From: Phycisphaeraceae bacterium | Lineage (GTDB): Bacteria; Planctomycetota; Phycisphaerae; Phycisphaerales; UBA1924 | Reading direction: 5' to 3' | DNA: 64,000 nt | NCBI GenBank assembly: GCA_015200025.1 | Contig: CP054186.1 | Location: 3,546,410 to 3,610,409 of the forward strand | In this document: one piece after another, positions 43,288 to 55,940 of the stretch | Numbering within the stretch: the first letter of the stretch is position 1 | Layout: each line of letters begins with the position of its first letter | Notes under the pieces: model-generated | What the model was told of the DNA's origin: nothing | Databases searched by the model: none | Seen by the model: only the letters and a program-made list of their open reading frames with translations | Translations under genes and position numbers: made by a program

Positions 43288-43599
43288 TCACCCGCCGGTC
43301 GTCGCGTCGCCCGACGCGCCGTGCGCCACGCGGCGTTCTTCACCGCCCGGGCCCAGCGGCTGCTGATACGCCGCCGAACCGCCCGCCGGCAACTCCGACG
43401 CGGGCTTCGACGCCGGGCGGCTCGACTTCTCCTCGATCTCGTCCTCGACGCCCTTGAGGCCCTTCTTGAACTCGATGATCGACCGCCCCATGCTCCGCGC
43501 CACGTCGGGGAGGCGCCCGCCGAACAGCAGCAACGCCACCGCCAGAAGCGCCAACCACTCCCACATCCCGATCTGCTGCAAGAACCCCAGCGTCATCAT
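43288..43599 (-). CDS. tatA: Twin-arginine translocase subunit TatA/TatE
   Basis: 103-residue Tat pore component. A short N-terminal membrane helix (about 8-26, WEWLALLAVALLLFGG) leads to the hinge FGGRLPDVARSMGRS and an amphipathic helix with IIEFKKGLKGVEDE. A charged tail rich in Ser, Gly and Pro follows, the standard TatA layout. TatB is the alternative, but the length and helix favour TatA. TatC is not in the window. Two ATGs in tandem (43599/43596) are possible starts. It lies 91 bp downstream of folD on the same strand. Confidence 0.92.
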   Translation of the reverse strand: MMTLGFLQQIGMWEWLALLAVALLLFGGRLPDVARSMGRSIIEFKKGLKGVEDEIEEKSSRPASKPASELPAGGSAAYQQPLGPGGEERRVAHGASGDATTGG

Positions 43600-43690
43600 G
43601 GACCGCTCCTTCGCCCCGCCCGGGCCACGCGATCCCTCGCCGGCCGACCAAACTATACCCCCGCCCCACCCCCCGTCCCACGCCCACCCG

Positions 43691-46911
<3,221 letters not shown>

Positions 46912-46944
46912 CGACGGGCCCGCCCCTTCCACCTACCATCCCGC

Positions 46945-47505
46945 GTGAGAAACGTCGAGTTCAAGGCCGAACTCCGGGACCCGGGCCTCGCCCGCGCCAT
47001 CCTCCGCTCCCTGGGCGCCACCTGGGTCGCCCATCTCCAGCAGACCGACACCTACTACCGGGTCGCCTCCGGACGCCTCAAGAAACGCGAGACCATCGGC
47101 GAACCCACCGAGTTCATCCACTACGACCGCGCCGACTCCACCACCCCCAAGATCTCCAATTTCACCATCTACTCCGAGCACGCCGCCAAGGAACGCTTCG
47201 GCGACCTCCCCCTCCCGCCCTGGGTCACCGTCCGCAAATCCCGCGAACTCTTCCTCCTCGCCAACGTCCGCATCCACCTCGACTTTGTCTTCGACCTGGG
47301 ATGGTTCATCGAGTTCGAGGCCCTCGTCTCGACCTCCCACTCCGCCCAGAAGTGCCACGAGCAGATCACCCACCTCCGAGAGTCCCTCGCCCCCGTCCTG
47401 GGCGAGCCCATCGCCGCCGGCTACTCCGACCTCGTCGCCGGCGACCGCGAATCGTCAACGACCCTCAACACGCCGGGCGAGCCTCCGCCGCCCGGACCCG
47501 CCTAA
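46945..47505 (+). CDS. CYTH-domain protein (CyaB-like/triphosphate tunnel)
   Basis: 186 residues with the class IV adenylate cyclase-like CYTH fold. The N-terminal NVEFKAEL is the E-x-K entry of the tunnel, TDTYYRVASGRLKKRE the second acidic/basic strand, and TVRKSRELFLLANVRIHLDF the third, with the sequence around WFIEFEALV completing the barrel. CYTH proteins hydrolyse or bind triphosphate-containing substrates; without genetic data, cyclase versus triphosphatase cannot be told. It starts at a GTG 34 nt after ligA and ends 10 nt before the next gene, suggesting a small operon. Confidence 0.82.
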   Translation: MRNVEFKAELRDPGLARAILRSLGATWVAHLQQTDTYYRVASGRLKKRETIGEPTEFIHYDRADSTTPKISNFTIYSEHAAKERFGDLPLPPWVTVRKSRELFLLANVRIHLDFVFDLGWFIEFEALVSTSHSAQKCHEQITHLRESLAPVLGEPIAAGYSDLVAGDRESSTTLNTPGEPPPPGPA

Positions 47506-47515
47506 CGATCCCGGC

Positions 47516-48529
47516 ATGCTGCACCTCGCCCTCGCCACCGCGCTCGTGCAAGGCTTCACCCCGCCCGCCGAGCCCGCCCCCATCTCCGTCGCCACGTACA
47601 ACCTCTGGGTCGGCGGGCAGAACGCCTTTCCCGACAAGGCCGCCTCGCGCCAACTCACCCTCGACGCCCTCCGCGCCCTGGACGCCGATATCCTCGCGAT
47701 CCAGGAGCAGAAGGGGTTCGCCGAGGAGTACGCCGCCGCCCTGGGCTACCACGTCCTCGTCCAGGACGATTCCACCGCCGTCCTCACCCGCTTCGAAATC
47801 GTCGAACCCTCCAAAAACAAGTGGGGGGCCCAACTGCGCACGCCCCACGGCCAGACCCTCTGGGTCTTCAACGTCCACTTCCCCGCCGCCCCCTACCAGC
47901 CCTACCAACTCGAATCGATCCCCTACCACGACGCCCGCTTCATCTCGACCCCCGCCGAGGCCTTGACCGAGTCCCGCCTCGCCCGAGGCGAGAACGCGCA
48001 CCGCGCCCTCAAGGACATGGCCCCCGCCCTGGCCGACCCCGCCGCCCTCATCATCCTCTGCGGCGACTTCAACGAACCCTCCTGCCTCGACTGGACCCAC
48101 GCCGCCACCTCGGCCTGGGGTCGCGTCGGCCCCATCGACTGGCCCACCACCCGGCTCTTCCACGACGCCGGGTTCATCGACGCCTTCCGCGCCGTCCACC
48201 CCGATCCCATCGCCAAGCCCGGCTGGACCTGGACCCCGCGCCCCGACGCCCGCGACGTCATGGACCGCATCGACCTCGTCCTCGTCCGCCCTCCCGCCCC
48301 AACGCCCACGCCATCCCCCGCTCCCGACGCCCAACCGCCCCTCGCCCCGCACCACGCCCCGGCCCCCGCCACGCCGTCCTGGTCCGTCTCCGCCGCCGAG
48401 GTGGTGGGGGAGCCCGGGCCCATGACCGATCGGCCCATCGACCCCTGGCCCTCCGACCACCGCGCCGTCCGCGTCACTCTTACCCCCACCCTCACCCCAT
48501 CGAGCCCTCGGCCGCCGCTCGCCCGCTGA
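47516..48529 (+). CDS. Endonuclease/exonuclease/phosphatase family protein, exported
   Basis: 337 residues. A short hydrophobic N-terminus (MLHLALATALVQGF) may be a signal peptide. The DNase I-like fold is readable: SVATYNLWVGGQ (first strand with catalytic Asn), DILAIQEQ (Glu), VFNVHFPAAPYQPYQ, ILCGDFNEP (Asp-Phe-Asn), DRIDLVLV and PSDHRAVRVTL (terminal Asp-His). A Pro/Ala-rich insertion of about 40 residues before the last motif contains the AEVVGEPGP stretch from a GGTGGGGG run. The substrate may be a nucleic acid, phospho-sugar or phospholipid. Confidence 0.85.
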   Translation: MLHLALATALVQGFTPPAEPAPISVATYNLWVGGQNAFPDKAASRQLTLDALRALDADILAIQEQKGFAEEYAAALGYHVLVQDDSTAVLTRFEIVEPSKNKWGAQLRTPHGQTLWVFNVHFPAAPYQPYQLESIPYHDARFISTPAEALTESRLARGENAHRALKDMAPALADPAALIILCGDFNEPSCLDWTHAATSAWGRVGPIDWPTTRLFHDAGFIDAFRAVHPDPIAKPGWTWTPRPDARDVMDRIDLVLVRPPAPTPTPSPAPDAQPPLAPHHAPAPATPSWSVSAAEVVGEPGPMTDRPIDPWPSDHRAVRVTLTPTLTPSSPRPPLAR

Positions 48530-48566
48530 TCGACGTCGCCCACAACCCACGCCGCCCCCGGCGGTC

Positions 48567-48600
48567 GAAAAAGAAAGAAACCCACGGGCTGTCCCGTGGG
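48567..48600 (-). terminator. Rho-independent terminator of groES-groEL
   Basis: On the minus strand CCCACGGG and CCCGTGGG form an 8-bp stem with loop ACAG, followed by TTTCTTTCTTTTTC. It lies about 60 nt beyond the groEL stop. On the plus strand no T-run follows, so it serves the chaperonin operon. Confidence 0.85.
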
Positions 48601-48660
48601 CTTCCGTGCGTTCCTCTCCCCTCGAGGGGGCCGATCAACGGCGGTGGGGGGGGGGGGGGA

Positions 48661-50298
<1,638 letters not shown>

Positions 50299-50372
50299 GA
50301 TGCTTCGCTCCAGTTCTTTCCGCGGACGCCACGCCGACGCCCGACGATTCCGTGGTTCCCTTCAACAACAAC

Positions 50373-50606
50373 TCACGCCAACGGCTTCTTCAGCGAGATC
50401 CTGATCCACACCAGCCGCTCCGGCTCGATGATGAAAATGCTCTCCCCGTCCGTCACCTTCACCAGGTGGTCCGGCTCATCGGGGATCAGCATCGCCTTCC
50501 TCACCACCATCGCCGACTCGTGGCTCGGCATCCCCGCGAACCCGAACGTCGCGTCCCGGGAACCGTCCAACTCCTTCAGCGATTGCCTCAGCTGCTCCGG
50601 CGTCAT
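50373..50606 (-). CDS. Small conserved-looking protein between groES and groEL, function unknown
   Basis: 77 residues, starting at the ATG giving MTPEQLRQSLKELDG with GGAGG-like sequence (GGGGGGAGGTC on the minus strand) 5-10 nt upstream. The sequence is well structured: an N-terminal helix (1-14), MPSHESAMVVRKAML, DEPDHLVKVTDGESIFIIEPERLVWIRI and a short basic end. It looks like a real beta-rich protein rather than a shadow, since the opposite frames are poor. It has no Cys or His clusters. The position, 36 nt after groES and 74 nt before groEL, means it must be co-expressed with the chaperonin. No family was recognised. Confidence 0.7.
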   Translation of the reverse strand: MTPEQLRQSLKELDGSRDATFGFAGMPSHESAMVVRKAMLIPDEPDHLVKVTDGESIFIIEPERLVWIRISLKKPLA

Positions 50607-50642
50607 CAAGGACCTCCCCCCCACGCCTCAACCCAGACCCGC

Positions 50643-50954
50643 TCAGTCCTCGACCACCGCCAGGATGTCCTCCTCCGAGATGATCAGGTACTCCTTCTCG
50701 TTCAACTTCACCTCCGTCCCGCCCCACTTGCTGATCAGCACCCGGTCGCCCTTCTTCACCGACAACGGCACCCGCGCCCCCGACTCCTCGTTCAGACGAC
50801 CCGTCCCCACCGCTTCCACCGTCGCCGTCATCGGCTTCTCCTTGCTCGTCTCCGGCAGGTACAGCCCCGACGTCGTTTTCGTCTGCGCCTCGTCACGCTT
50901 GATCAACACCTTGTCGCCCAACGGACGGATCGCCGCGCTCGTGCCCTTCGCCAT
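50643..50954 (-). CDS. groES: Co-chaperonin GroES
   Basis: 103-residue lid of the GroEL chamber. IRPLGDKVLIKRDEAQTKT at the N-terminus, TTSGLYLPETSKEKP (mobile loop), VGTGRLNEESG, VKKGDRVLISKWGGTEVKLN and the closing EEDILAVVE are all typical. The start at 50954 gives MAKGTSA; a longer frame upstream adds 14 residues. First gene of the operon. The 78-bp gap to the upstream pseudo-receiver gene shows no CIRCE, so heat control would have to use another mechanism. Confidence 0.97.
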   Translation of the reverse strand: MAKGTSAAIRPLGDKVLIKRDEAQTKTTSGLYLPETSKEKPMTATVEAVGTGRLNEESGARVPLSVKKGDRVLISKWGGTEVKLNEKEYLIISEEDILAVVED

Positions 50955-51032
50955 CGTCAACACTCCTGATCGTTCCTGCGACTCACTCGCCCGCACGCGG
51001 ACCGCCGCGCACGGGTTTCCTACCCGACGCCG

Positions 51033-51596
51033 TCACCCGGGCCACACGCCCCGGTAGTGACGGACCAGACAACGCTTGAGAACCTCCAACAGCACATCCA
51101 GATCCCCACCACCCCGCGGACGGTCCACCACCGCGAACGCCCCAAGCCGCAACGCCGCGTTGATCTCCCGCACCTCGTCCCGGTGGCTCTTGCTCCGCTT
51201 CACCACCACCGTCGGCGTCGGCTCCGATTGCCTCGCCAGCAACTCCAAGAGCCTCGACCCGCCCTCCTCCACCACCCCGCCACCGCCCCCCGCGGGGACC
51301 CCGTCCAGCGGCAGCCCAAGGTCCACCACCGCGATATGGATCCGCGTCCGTTTCAACAACTCCGTGGCCTCGCGCCCCGTCCCCGCCCGATGGCTCACCA
51401 CCCCCATCGGGTCCAGCATCCGCGGCAGGCACTCCACCCACGGCGTCGCCTCCCACCCCGCGTACGACAACAACAAGTTCAACCGTCCACCGCCGTGCCC
51501 ACCCGCCCCACCCGCCCCACCCGCGCACCCGCCACCCGGGCCAATCCCGACCCCGTCCGTTCCCCCCCGCTCCGGATGTCGGCGCACGTTCACCAT
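51033..51596 (-). CDS. Degenerate receiver-domain protein
   Basis: 187 residues from the ATG at 51596 (an ATG at 51632 would add 12). After a Gly-rich N-terminal 40 residues, a receiver-like domain is readable: HIAVVDLGLPLD with the phospho-acceptor-position Asp, LLELLARQ, PTVVVKRSKSHRDEVREI and a final FAVVDRPRGGGDLDVLLEVLKR helix. The usual acidic pair after the first strand is not visible (LLLSYAGWEATP). The position normally occupied by the invariant Lys-Pro reads Arg-Pro. It is thus probably a pseudo-receiver that does not use standard phosphorylation. A Gly-rich insertion also interrupts the loop after the Asp. No output domain is present. Confidence 0.6.
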   Translation of the reverse strand: MVNVRRHPERGGTDGVGIGPGGGCAGGAGGAGGHGGGRLNLLLSYAGWEATPWVECLPRMLDPMGVVSHRAGTGREATELLKRTRIHIAVVDLGLPLDGVPAGGGGGVVEEGGSRLLELLARQSEPTPTVVVKRSKSHRDEVREINAALRLGAFAVVDRPRGGGDLDVLLEVLKRCLVRHYRGVWPG

Positions 51597-51827
51597 CTCT
51601 TCTCTCACACGGCAATCCGGATGCCGAACCATCTCACGCCCACAAGGCCCCCACCACGCCCCTCATCGACACGCAAGCACCGATCCCCCGCCCGACCCCC
51701 GTGCCCATCGATCGCCAACACCGCACGCTCCCATCCGCCGCCCGCCAAACTGGCAGCCCGCTCCCAATCACTCCACACCACCCGCTCGCACGCGTGTTCG
51801 GGGCCCGTCCGGACCCTATCCTCCGCC

Positions 51828-53195
51828 ATGGAACTCGCCCTCGTCATGACCTCGCTCCTCGCCCTCGGCGCCGCGGTCTTCGCCGTGGCCCTCCTGCTCC
51901 AACGCGCCGGGCTCCACGCCTCGCTCGCGGCCGAGCGGGCCCGCGCCGACGCCGCCGTGTCCCAGGCCGAGCAAACCCGCGCCCAGACCACCGACCTGAC
52001 CGCTCGCCTCGACGCCGCCCGCACCGAGGCCGCCGACGCACGCACCCGGGCCGCCGCGCTCACCGAGCGGCTCGCCGCCCAGGCCGACGCCTTCGATCAG
52101 GCCCGCGACGCGATGCTCGACACCTTCAACGCCGCGGCCTCCAAGGCCCTGGGCGATTCCTCCAAGTCGTTCCTGAGCCTCGCCGAGCAACGCTTTCAGA
52201 CGCTCCTGACCAAGGGCAACGCCGACCTCGATCAGCGCAAGGCCGAGGTCGATCGGCTCGTGGCCCCCATCACCCAGACCCTCGACAAGACCAAGGACCT
52301 GATCGACCGCATCGAGAAAGAGCGGGTGAACTCGTTCGCCCAACTCGCCGAACAGGTCCGCGCCGCCGCCGACACCACCACCTCCCTCCGCGAGGAAACC
52401 ACCCAGCTCACCCAGGCCCTCCGCGAACCGACCGTCCGAGGACGCTACGGCGAGACCCAGCTCCGGCGCGTCGCCGAACTCGCCGGCATGACCGCCTACT
52501 GCGACTTCGACCTCCAGGACCAGACCCAGGGCCAGGACCAGGCCCTCCGCCCCGATATGGTCGTCCGCCTCCCCGGCGACCGCACCATCGTCGTCGACGC
52601 CAAAGCCAATATCCTCGCGTTCCTCGACGCCCTCAAGGAGCGCGACCCCGCGCTCCAGGCCCAACACCTCGACCGCTTCGCCGCCCACGTCGCCGACCAG
52701 GCGACCAAGCTCGCCCGCAAGCGCTACTGGTCCCAGTACGAAGGCTCACCCGAGTTTGTCGTCATGTTCATCCCGGGCGACCACTTCCTCGACGCCGCCC
52801 TCAAACGCCGCCCCGAGCTCCTCGACGACGCCGCCCGGCAGAACGTCATCCTCGCGACCCCTTCCTCGCTGATCGCGATGCTCCGCGCCGTCGCCGCCGT
52901 CCACGCCCAGTCCCGCCTCGCCCGAGAGGCCCAGGAACTCCGGGCCCTCGGCGCCGAGCTGCACAAGCGGGCCGCCGACGCCATCGAGCACGCCAAGTCG
53001 CTCGGCACCCACCTCGACCGCGCCGTCGACGCCTACAACAAATTCCTGGGGTCCTACCAGTCCCGCCTCGAACCCCACCTCCGGAAGTTCGAAGACGCCG
53101 GCGTCAAAGGCCCCAAGGACCTCCCCGCCCCAGAGTCCATCGACGCCCGCCCCCGCCTCTTCGACGCTAGCTCGTCCGCCCCGCCCGCCGGTTGA
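51828..53195 (+). CDS. rmuC: DNA recombination protein RmuC
   Basis: 455 residues. A hydrophobic N-terminal helix (about 4-26) anchors it, followed by a long coiled coil to about residue 190 (Ala/Glu/Arg-rich heptads). The RmuC nuclease-like core follows: PTVRGRYGETQLRRVAELAG, PDMVVRLPGDRTIVVDAKA (the Asp-x-Lys of the PD-(D/E)xK superfamily) and FVVMFIPGDHFLDAAL. A C-terminal helical region contains YNKFLGSYQSRLEPHLRKF. The ATG at 51828 was chosen because the longer upstream frame is unconserved. It converges on the ABC permease gene with a 29-bp overlap. Confidence 0.92.
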   Translation: MELALVMTSLLALGAAVFAVALLLQRAGLHASLAAERARADAAVSQAEQTRAQTTDLTARLDAARTEAADARTRAAALTERLAAQADAFDQARDAMLDTFNAAASKALGDSSKSFLSLAEQRFQTLLTKGNADLDQRKAEVDRLVAPITQTLDKTKDLIDRIEKERVNSFAQLAEQVRAAADTTTSLREETTQLTQALREPTVRGRYGETQLRRVAELAGMTAYCDFDLQDQTQGQDQALRPDMVVRLPGDRTIVVDAKANILAFLDALKERDPALQAQHLDRFAAHVADQATKLARKRYWSQYEGSPEFVVMFIPGDHFLDAALKRRPELLDDAARQNVILATPSSLIAMLRAVAAVHAQSRLAREAQELRALGAELHKRAADAIEHAKSLGTHLDRAVDAYNKFLGSYQSRLEPHLRKFEDAGVKGPKDLPAPESIDARPRLFDASSSAPPAG

Positions 53196-54954
53196 ACACC
53201 CGCCGCCCCACCCACAGCACCCCCAGCGCCACCGCCCAGTACCCCAGCATCACGCCGGCCATCAACGCCGTGTACCCGGTGTACGACACCGACCGGCCGC
53301 TGAACGGCAGCGAGACCGCGCCCGAGCCTCCGCCGCGATCGACATACCCGCCGCTGATCGACGCGCTGAGCATCGCGAACGGGTTCATCACCAGCACTCC
53401 CTCCATCATCCGCTCGAACCCCTCCGGCACCTTCCCGCTCCACCCGCCCCACACCAGCATCGGCATCACCGCGAACGTGATCGGCAGCACCGCCCACAGC
53501 CCAAGCCCCACCCCCACGCACGCCCCGTTCGCGTTCCCACCCTTCTTGATCACCAGCCCGAACACCGTCCCCAGCGCCGACATCAGGACCACCGGACCCG
53601 CGACCACCAGCAGCACCCACGCCGCCGTCATCCCCGTCATCCGCCCCGCCAGCACCCCCAGCCCCAACACCACCGCCCCCAGCGCCGCGGGCATCAGGTA
53701 CGTCCGACGCAGCGAGCCGAGGAACTTCCCCACGAGCACCGACCACGCCGACACCGGCGCAACCATCAGCACCTCCCACGTCCTCGCCTCGCGCTCCCCG
53801 CTCACCGCGCTCGATGAGACCGCCGACACGTGCATCACCGCCAACGCCAGCAACGCCTGGCACACCAGGTGGAAGTGGTACTGCTCCACCCGGCTCCCCG
53901 TCGTGAACACCCATATCACCAGCCCCGCCACCGCCAGCACCGCCAGCACCCCGACGAACCGCCTCCGGAACATCGGCTGCCTCATCTCTCGCCACAGCAC
54001 CGGGCGGTCGCTCACCTCCCGAACCCGACGCCGGGCCCCCTTCCCCGCGCCCTCCCCTTCGACCGACGCCGACGGGCCCGCCCCGGCCCCCGTCGCCAGC
54101 ATCACCCGCCGCAGCGTCACCGTCGCCAGCGTCAGGAACACCGCCGACATCAGCCCCATGTACCCCAGGCACAGCACCAGCACACGCCCCGTCCCGATCG
54201 GCACCGGGACCCCGATCGCGTCCACCGCCCGCGACAGCAGCACCGTCATCGCGAACATCGGGCTCATCGACATCACGTCCAGCACCCACCCCGTCGGCCC
54301 CTGACCGCTCATCGACCCCAGCGACGCCACCACCAGGAACGGCGCGATGCTCGCCCCCGCCACGTACAGCAGCCCGATGAACGACGCCGTCGACGCCTTC
54401 CTCGCCCACACCGAGTTGAACACACCCCCGCTCGCCCCGAGCAACCCCACCGCCAGACCCACCGCCGTCCCCGACAGCACCACCCCGGCCTCCACGCCCC
54501 CGAACACCCGCACCGCCAGCAGCAGCGGCAGCGACGTCAAACTCAGAATCCCCAGCGTCATCATCCCCGACATCAACTTCCCCATCACGATCTGCCACGG
54601 CCTTAAGGGCGTCGTCAGCAGCACGTCCAGCGTCCGCTTCTGACGCTCGTCGCTCAGCGACCCCGCCGTCATCGAAGGCCCCAGCAACGCCAAGAGCCCC
54701 GCCTGCACCGACATCACCGTGATCATCATCAGCGGCGCCAGCCTCTGCACGCTCTGCATCGCGCCGACCCCGCGCCCGCCCGCGTCCTCCAGCTCCCCCG
54801 TCAGCGACGCGTACGTCAGGTACGCCGCGCCCAGCACCACCAGCACGTACATCGCCCGCACCGCGTACGTCGACCGTCGGCGCCCCGACGCCCTCGCCTC
54901 GCGCGCAAAAACGCCCCCGAACCACTCCACCCCGCCGAACGCCCGCACGCTCAC
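53167..54954 (-). CDS. ABC-2-type transporter permease
   Basis: 595 residues with about 12 predicted membrane helices in two halves separated by a soluble stretch (about 285-325, basic and Ser/Gly-rich). The N-terminal half begins with a FAREARASGRRRSTYAVRA amphipathic segment, and LLTTPLRPWQIVMGKL near 112 is the coupling-helix segment that meets the ATPase. A second LMVAPVSAWSVLVGKFLG near 392 has the same form, so each half provides one coupling helix. It overlaps the ATPase gene by 4 bp and is the last gene of the six-gene operon. Substrate unknown; such GldF/NosY-like pairs move lipids or other surface components. Confidence 0.85.
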   Translation of the reverse strand: MSVRAFGGVEWFGGVFAREARASGRRRSTYAVRAMYVLVVLGAAYLTYASLTGELEDAGGRGVGAMQSVQRLAPLMMITVMSVQAGLLALLGPSMTAGSLSDERQKRTLDVLLTTPLRPWQIVMGKLMSGMMTLGILSLTSLPLLLAVRVFGGVEAGVVLSGTAVGLAVGLLGASGGVFNSVWARKASTASFIGLLYVAGASIAPFLVVASLGSMSGQGPTGWVLDVMSMSPMFAMTVLLSRAVDAIGVPVPIGTGRVLVLCLGYMGLMSAVFLTLATVTLRRVMLATGAGAGPSASVEGEGAGKGARRRVREVSDRPVLWREMRQPMFRRRFVGVLAVLAVAGLVIWVFTTGSRVEQYHFHLVCQALLALAVMHVSAVSSSAVSGEREARTWEVLMVAPVSAWSVLVGKFLGSLRRTYLMPAALGAVVLGLGVLAGRMTGMTAAWVLLVVAGPVVLMSALGTVFGLVIKKGGNANGACVGVGLGLWAVLPITFAVMPMLVWGGWSGKVPEGFERMMEGVLVMNPFAMLSASISGGYVDRGGGSGAVSLPFSGRSVSYTGYTALMAGVMLGYWAVALGVLWVGRRVFNRRAGRTS

Positions 54955-55940
54955 TGGAGCACCCCCTTGGTCAGCCTCAGGAACGCGTCCTCCAGCTTCA
55001 CCCCCTGCGGCTCGAACGACCCGATCCGCCCGCCCGCCGCCAGCACCCCCTCGATCACGAAGTGGTGCCCGTGCGCGCCGGGCCTCAGCTCCACCAGCAG
55101 CCGCTCCGCCGCCCCGCCGTTGACCCCCGCGGCCTCCCCCGCCTCCCCCTCACGCGACGACACCACCTTCACCCCCGCCACGCGCTCGTCCCGCTCCAGC
55201 ACGCCCCGCACCGCCCCCGCCGACGCACCGCCCGGCTCGAGCGTCACCGCGATCCGCTCGCCCCCGCGCGTCTTCTCCAACGCGTCCTTGAGCGTCCCCG
55301 CGTAGATCAGTTTCCCCTTCTCGATGATCCCGATGCTCGTGCTCATCTCGCCCAGCTCGGACAGGATGTGGCTGCTCACCATCAGGCTCTTGCCCATCCG
55401 CCCCAGCTCCGTCAACAGCGACCTCATCTCGATCCTCGCCCGCGGGTCCAGCCCGCTCGCCGGCTCGTCGAGCAGCAGCACCTTGGGGTCGTGGATCAGC
55501 ACCCGCGCCACGCCCAGCCGCTGCGTCATCCCGCGCGACAGGCTCTCCACCATCGCGTCACGCTTCCCCGTCAGGTCCGTCAGCTCCAGCACCCCGTCGA
55601 TCACCGCCCGACGGCGCGACCGCGGGACCCCAAACGCCGACGCGAAAAACTGCAGATACTCGCCCACCGTCAGGTCGTCGTACACCCCGATGAAGTCCGG
55701 CATGTACCCGATCAGCCGGCGGATCTTGTCCCCGTCTCGCGTCACGTCCAGCCCGTCGATCGACGCCGACCCCGCGTCCGCCCTCAGCAGGCACGACAGG
55801 ATCTTCATCGTCGTCGTCTTCCCCGCGCCGTTGGGCCCGATGAAGCCGAAAATCTCCCCGGGGCCGATCGACAGCGTCAGGTCCTCCAACGCCGTCAACG
55901 CCCCGTACCGCTTCGTCAGACCCTTGATCTCAATCAACAC
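54951..55940 (-). CDS. ABC transporter ATP-binding protein
   Basis: 329 residues. Walker A is GPNGAGKT (35-42), the signature LSRGMTQR near 133, Walker B LLLDEPASGLDP near 152, the switch His in VSSHILSEL near 188. The D/E after Walker B (DEP) is intact, so it should hydrolyse ATP. The C-terminal 110 residues form the accessory domain seen in GldA/NatA-type exporters. The protein partners the permease encoded 4 bp downstream and follows the large membrane protein gene with an 11-bp overlap. Confidence 0.93.
   Translation of the reverse strand: MLIEIKGLTKRYGALTALEDLTLSIGPGEIFGFIGPNGAGKTTTMKILSCLLRADAGSASIDGLDVTRDGDKIRRLIGYMPDFIGVYDDLTVGEYLQFFASAFGVPRSRRRAVIDGVLELTDLTGKRDAMVESLSRGMTQRLGVARVLIHDPKVLLLDEPASGLDPRARIEMRSLLTELGRMGKSLMVSSHILSELGEMSTSIGIIEKGKLIYAGTLKDALEKTRGGERIAVTLEPGGASAGAVRGVLERDERVAGVKVVSSREGEAGEAAGVNGGAAERLLVELRPGAHGHHFVIEGVLAAGGRIGSFEPQGVKLEDAFLRLTKGVLQ

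Noticed and set aside
50955..51032. CIRCE/HrcA operator before groES
   Set aside because: Only CACTC fragments occur; no TTAGCACTC-N9-GAGTGCTAA inverted repeat could be read.
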